Below are positions 59,500-64,000 of a stretch of DNA of 64,000 nt, piece by piece. The position numbers and the translations under genes are program-made. Every line of letters starts with the position of its first letter. Position 1 is the first letter of the stretch. The notes under the pieces were generated by a model. It searched no databases. It saw nothing but the letters and a program-made list of their open reading frames with translations, and was not told the DNA's origin. Source of the DNA: Bactericera cockerelli (lineage: Eukaryota > Arthropoda > Insecta > Hemiptera > Triozidae); NCBI GenBank assembly GCA_024516035.1, contig CM044960.1, positions 13,352,818 to 13,416,817 of the forward strand, in the 5' to 3' direction.

Positions 59500-60808
59500 C
59501 ACAGTGGGGCAAAATTGAAATTTAGCCGGCCAAAAGTGAAAAAACTAAATTGAAGAAATTTGGGTCAAAATATTTTTTTATTTATGTAAAACAATATTCT
59601 GCATCAGTTGAAACCAAAAATAGTCCTTTGAAACACTTGGATTGGGCTATGTAAATTTTCAAAGTCAGCAGTTCTGGTTTGATGACGGGCAAATATATTT
59701 ATCGACGGTTTCTTTTCAAAATTGTTTGAGTCATAGTGCGTTAGCTAATTGTTTGGGAGTTAAAATTACCATGAATTCTTCAACTTCAGGTAATACTTAT
59801 GTCAGATATATATTTTTAAAAAAATCATATATAAGTGATCCTTGACTTTCAACTCCCTAAAGATGGGTCTTCAAAAAAAATACAATTTCGAGTGTTTTTC
59901 AGAAAGAAAGGCATTTTTGTTTATGTTGGGGGTAAAGGGGGGCGATACCTTTTTGTGATTGAGAAAGCTGAAGTGTTGTTCTAATAGATTTTTGACTATT
60001 TAGCTGCTAGATTTTGCTCCATTTTGAAATAACAGCTCTTGAAAAGGAGTCCTCCTGGTAGGATTGAACAACTCAAGTCCATGATTTTGACTCTAACTTT
60101 TTTGCCGCTAATTATTTTGAGATATAAATAATAAAATGTACTACAGTAGTATGAAAGTTTCTTTTGAATTATTTTTTCATGTTAGATTTATCCAAGAACC
60201 CATCAAAAAAGGCGAATTTCTCTGTATATCATATATATCAAAAATTATATGGGAATAAATTAGTATGGAAGTAACGAAAAGAGAGAAGGGATAATAAGAA
60301 GAGAACACCGTATGAAAAGGGAACAAACACCTGTAATTGAAGTAATTGAAGTAAAGTAACGATTGTGCGTTTAAGTACATTTTTTTATGTAGGTATCTAT
60401 ACATTTTTTCTCTGTCATTTATAATTTTTACAAATTTATAATTTTTGAATTTGTAAAAAAAAAAATAATAACATCAACGAATTATTTAAAAAAAATCACT
60501 TGAAAAAAATTATTGGTAGGTGCTTGGAAGAAAAAAATAATAGGACAATGTCTTAGAAGATATTAGTAATAATAGCACAACCAAACTCGTTTGAAAATAA
60601 ATAAAAATAATAATAATACCTAGAAAGAGATCAGTAGGTACTTAAATTAAAATTTCAGCTGGGTATCGAACCTGGGAAAACCGTTATGTAATTTTACTTT
60701 GTTAATCATACATTTGAAATAAAAATTGGGACATAATAAATGGATCACATGAATCAGGCATGTTTCTTCAACGAGTGTCCAGCTAAATCTGCGATTTGCC
60801 CCACTGTG
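59500..60808. mobile_element. Non-autonomous Transib-type transposon
   Basis: Both ends begin CACAGTGGGGCAAA and continue with an imperfect inverted repeat to about 34 bp (ATTTAGCCGGCCA versus ATTTAGCTGGACA). The 5-bp repeat CGCCG flanks both sides (59495-59499, 60809-60813). Transib elements are known for CAC-starting termini resembling the RAG recombination heptamer CACAGTG and for 5-bp CG-rich duplications. The 1309-bp interior has no long frame, so it is a non-autonomous copy. Confidence 0.85.
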
Positions 60809-60889
60809 CGCCGTACGAAAAGAACTGGTTCGTCCCGGTACCTGTGAAGTGACCCCTCTCTCTACCACTCGTCGGCGTCGGAGCTCTCA

Positions 60890-61540
60890 GTCATTCAAGA
60901 ACAGCGCGTCATCATCAAATTTCTCGCGAAACTCGGCAAGAATGGCCGCGAAATTTTTAGTGATCTCAACTAAGTTTATGGAGATGATGTTTTCAAGGAA
61001 CCAACAGTCCACAAGTGGTTAAAAAGATTTCGTGAGGGCCGAGAAAGTCTCGAAGATGACCCTCGGTCAGGACGTCCTTTCACTTCCAGCACTTCTGACA
61101 ATGTGGAAAGAATTCGATCTTGTGTCCTGCAAGACCGTCGTTTAACCGTCAGACAGATGGCTGAAGAGCTTTCTTTGAGCAAAACAACTATTTGGCGCGA
61201 GAGGGGCGGTGGATCCTCCACCACGACAATGCCCCCGCTCACACCCCCTCGTTGTGCATGAGTTTCTGGTTAACAATTCGATCATAGCGACTGAAAACCC
61301 TCCTTATTCACTGGATTTGACACCTTGTGACTTCTTTTTATTCCCAAAAACAAAATTGGTGCTTCAGGGGCGGCATTTTGGGGACGTTGAGGCCATTTAA
61401 ACAGCAACGACGAGTCAGCTGAGAAGCCTTCAAACTAAGGACTTTTAAGGAGCCTTCAAACAGTGGAAATGGCTATGGCAGAAGTGAATTGTGTCCCAGC
61501 GAGAGTATTTTGAAGGAGACAAAATTGAATTACCCGATTA
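60890..61540 (+). pseudogene. Mariner transposase, internally deleted and frameshifted
   Basis: The N-terminal DNA-binding region reads QEQRVIIKFLAKLGKNGREI, then FKEPTVHKWLKRFREGRESL EDDPRSGRP, and the helix-turn-helix-like LTVRQMAEELSLSKTTIWR. It then jumps to GRWILHHDNAPAHT, the block with the second catalytic Asp, and YSLDLTPCDFFLFPK with the third. The block with the first Asp is deleted, one in-frame stop follows FSDLN, and the frame shifts at the junction. A mariner transposase is normally about 340-350 residues; this cannot be active. Confidence 0.92.
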
Positions 61541-62045
61541 ATTGTAAAATAAAAATTTTATCTCATTTTTATACGAACTTTCCGGACAGACCTCGTACAT
61601 ACATAGGAATTAAAATTAACAAAACAAAACTTGATCAAGGGCGGTGCTAATGCCAACGGCATACTCTTCCAATTGCACGTCTTGAAAAACAATCCAAAAC
61701 ATCATGATAAGTAAATTTGACGGCGCCGCAGGCGAAATTTTTGCAAAGTTATGGGGTAAATAGATAGAAAAAAATATCTTGAAAAAAACATTAAAAGCGT
61801 CGCAGGCGACTATAATGAAGATCATTGGTAATATTATTCTTTTCAAATACGAGTAATTATATAATATTTATATATTATATAAAGAACCGCAGGCAATAGG
61901 CATAGAGATCTACCTATTTTCATATACGTGGTCGATTGTAAGGGGGGCCCGTGGTTTTTCTTTTAATATTTTGCTCAAGTGGCTATGATTTTATTTAATA
62001 TTGAAATCCAGAAAAACCGACTTGAAGGGCATTCAAAAACACTTA

Positions 62046-62321
62046 AGCCAGCGTCGATGGCATGTTGAATACACCGGTTCCCTTCAGAACACCGAAGTTA
62101 AGCGACATCCAGCGAGGTTAAGACTTGGATGGGTGACCATTCAAATTCTAATTCTCGTGACGCTGGCTTTTCCCGGCCCCACTCAGGCTGGGTGAGGTCA
62201 ATGTGAGTAGCAGGTTTGTGAGTTTCCTGCGAATGGAGGGTAAAACCCCCGTCGTGATATGACCATGGCAGTTGAAAGCAACGTTAAACCCCACTTAAAA
62301 ATAAAAAAAAAAAAAAAAAAA
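62046..62321 (+). repeat. Young 5S rRNA-derived SINE inside the hAT element
   Basis: Nearly identical to the copy at 27366, with the same 5S-like head (ACCGAAGTTAAGCGACATCC, GACTTGGATGGGTGACC), body and A-rich tail. The flanks AAAAACACTTA (62035-62045) and AAAAACGCTTA (62322-62332) are a one-mismatch target duplication. Confidence 0.92.
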
Positions 62322-62826
62322 AAAACGCTTATAATTTGGGTAAGCTGGCCGAAATCCGCTAGTGTCCATGTGGTTGATTCGAGGAGTAGATAGTAATAGG
62401 GGGCCCCGCGCTTTTCTTTCGATTTAAGTACTTTGGTGTGAGTGTGTGTTTTTTCCCCTTTTATTTCTCTTCTTACTCATTATCCAAAAATACCTAGTGC
62501 AAGCTTTTTAAAAATCTCATAATATCTAGTGTAAGCTGCTCAAGCGCGGGGCCCCCTAAAGCGCGGGCCCTTGGCATCTGCCAAATCCGCCATATGGGTA
62601 ATCCGGCACTGTTTATAATGTCTTCAGTACTTATTTGAGGTTTTTGAATTTACTTCTGACTCAAATGAATTGAACACTAAATCTGTTTCTCGTAGATAAT
62701 TAATTACCTGATGTGTTCCTTTTCAATTCTATACCACACGACACCATGCAGAACTCTAAGCAACTCAATACAAAAAACTGCTAGACATTCTCTAACACTG
62801 GATATTGAAAAGAGTACATAATATAT

Positions 62827-63132
62827 GTATGTATGTATGATTTTCTTTGTGGTGAAGCACAAGGCCTCTTCACAATTTTTGTGGGTAGCGCAGCATTACT
62901 AAGAGCCTCCTTTACATTTCGAATTATTCTATTACATTAATTTCTTTTTACTCTGGTAATGCCGCCACTGGTCGTTACTCATACAAGTAACTACTCATTT
63001 TTCCTCACGAGGTATGAGTGGACCCCGAACATCCAAGTACAGAGCAGAAAAATTCCTGCCCCGCTGGGGATCGAACCCAGGTCACCGTGCGTGCAATGCC
63101 TAGCGCGCTAACTCACTCTGCCACGGTGACTG
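62827..63132 (-). repeat. Full-length SINE-C with 17-bp target duplication
   Basis: Flanked by AAGAGTACATAATATAT at 62810-62826 and 63133-63149. The minus-strand head is tRNA-like, with CCGTGGCAGAGTGAGTTAGC (A box) and CCTGGGTTCGATCCCCAGCG (B box). The body ends in a CATA repeat. This copy defines the family. Confidence 0.93.
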
Positions 63133-63149
63133 AAGAGTACATAATATAT

Positions 63150-64000
63150 TATTATACTGGTCCAGTTTTTCACAACGATATCTACTGGATCAGTCTTCAT
63201 GGTTGATAGAAAGAGAGCATTTAACACGTTCAGCGCCGAAAACCCATATGGGGGCTTTTTTAGAAATACTGCTCCTACCGAAAATCCACATGGCGGCTTT
63301 ATTGATTTTTCTACAGAGTGATTTTCTACAGAGTGCCCATAACAAACCTCTACAAAACCCAGCCCTAAGTGATCACATAGGTACTGGTTAGGTTTTCTGT
63401 TAAAAATAGAAGAATTTATCTTTTATCCATGGGTGCTTTTCAAATCGGAGATAGTACAATAGTTGTGTATGTAGGTTACCTACCTAAAAACGGTCATAAG
63501 ACCTGCGAGGGTTATTTTTTTCTTATTCTTTTCACCTGTAATGTTATTCTTTCTTTATCTCCTCTCTTCCTCTCAGTTTTGTTTCCGTGTGCTCACTATC
63601 ATATCCTTTAATTCTTCTCCTTTCTTCTTACTTTTGTTACCTCAAAATGTTAATTTGTAACATTCCCTTCTTTACCTTACTATCTACTTCTTCCATTTCC
63701 TCCTCTTCCTCTTCTGTATCCTTCTTCTCTATTCTTTACCCTCTCTTCTCTCTCTGTCTATGTCTCATTTCTTATCTTCCCTGTTCTTTTCTTTCTTTTA
63801 CCTTTTCTCTTCTACCTTCTCCTTCTCGTCTCTCCCCCTCTTATTTTTCTTCTCCCTACAAATCTCGTCTCTGCTCTTTTCTTTGCCTTTCTTTTGTATT
63901 TACCACAAAAGTTCTGATTTGTCTCTCCCCATTCATCCGTCTGATTACTGAAACTTTTTTAAAGGTATCTTTTGTAGTCGCATAATTAACATTTTTTTAC
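63150..64000. other. Spacer ending in CT-rich sequence
   Basis: TTAACACGTTCAGCGCCGAA near 63222 resembles a piggyBac-like end without a partner. 63540-63960 is CT-rich, giving spurious Ser/Leu-rich frames. No gene. Confidence 0.45.

Larger units (their letters stand above)
59374..61595. mobile_element. Deleted mariner interrupted by a Transib-type element
   Basis: Ends CGAGGTCTGTCCGGAAAGTT and its inverse, flanked by TA (59372-59373, 61596-61597). Excluding the Transib-type insert and its duplicated 5 bp, about 908 bp remain, shorter than the usual ~1.3 kb, in line with the internal transposase deletion. Confidence 0.93.
59096..62611. mobile_element. hAT-type element carrying nested insertions
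   Basis: Ends CAGTGCCGGATTAAGGCTGC and the inverse of CAGTGCCGGATTACCCATAT, followed by inverted GGGGCCC-rich subterminal sequence. The 8-bp repeat TTTATAAT lies at 59088-59095 and 62612-62619. Of its 3516 bp, about 2.2 kb is a mariner (itself interrupted) and about 0.3 kb a SINE, leaving roughly 1 kb of hAT sequence with no transposase. Confidence 0.92.

Overview
This window reads as AT-rich, repeat-dense chromosomal DNA of an invertebrate, most likely an insect. The grounds are spliced exons with GT-AG introns of several kb, abundant tRNA- and 5S-rRNA-derived SINEs with A-rich tails, mariner, hAT and Transib-type DNA transposons, and a 5S-like SINE head closer to arthropod than vertebrate 5S. 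A more exact placement (for example Hemiptera) would be a guess. There is no operon structure, CRISPR array or prokaryotic signal. Nearly all long reading frames are low-complexity translations of CT/GA-rich DNA or lie inside repeats.

One host gene is well supported. It lies on the minus strand, with three exons at 16500-16426, 13838-13657 and 6526-6305. They join in one frame through canonical splice sites and encode about 159 residues of a charged, helical protein that I do not recognise. Its 5' part is not visible, and its 3' end is either the TGA at 6305 or a further exon outside the window. Its introns carry a hAT MITE (11074-11432), a palindrome-rich MITE 50 nt from a 3' splice site (13888-14094), and SINEs.

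The rest is a mosaic of mobile elements. From left to right: a 5'-truncated, internally deleted non-LTR-type retroelement (about 4164-5582); a SINE inserted in a SINE (12716-13130); an 840-bp inverted duplication (16589-17427 and 29006-29839); a telomere-like heptamer array flanked by inverted repeats (21374-21816) beside a 72-bp minisatellite (21991-22779); two fold-back Tc1/mariner-type elements with about 400-bp inverted repeats (23074-24718 and 26100-28218); a near-perfect 531-bp palindrome with coding-like arms (30308-30838); a hAT-like MITE (31899-32320); two LINE ORF2 tails (about 40.3 and 42.6 kb); a miRNA-like hairpin (43064-43144); a U2 snRNA fragment (52561-52622); a subterminal-repeat transposon (57172-58274); and a nested set at 59096-62611.

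In the nested set, a hAT element with an 8-bp target duplication contains a TA-flanked mariner, which contains a Transib-type element with CACAGTG termini and a CGCCG target duplication. A 5S-derived SINE sits separately in the same hAT. The most interesting signals are this nest, the 236-bp perfect-arm palindrome (a candidate hairpin-RNA locus), the MITE by the splice site, and the uncharacterised transposon family carrying GTACTTTTAAAAGTAC palindromes.
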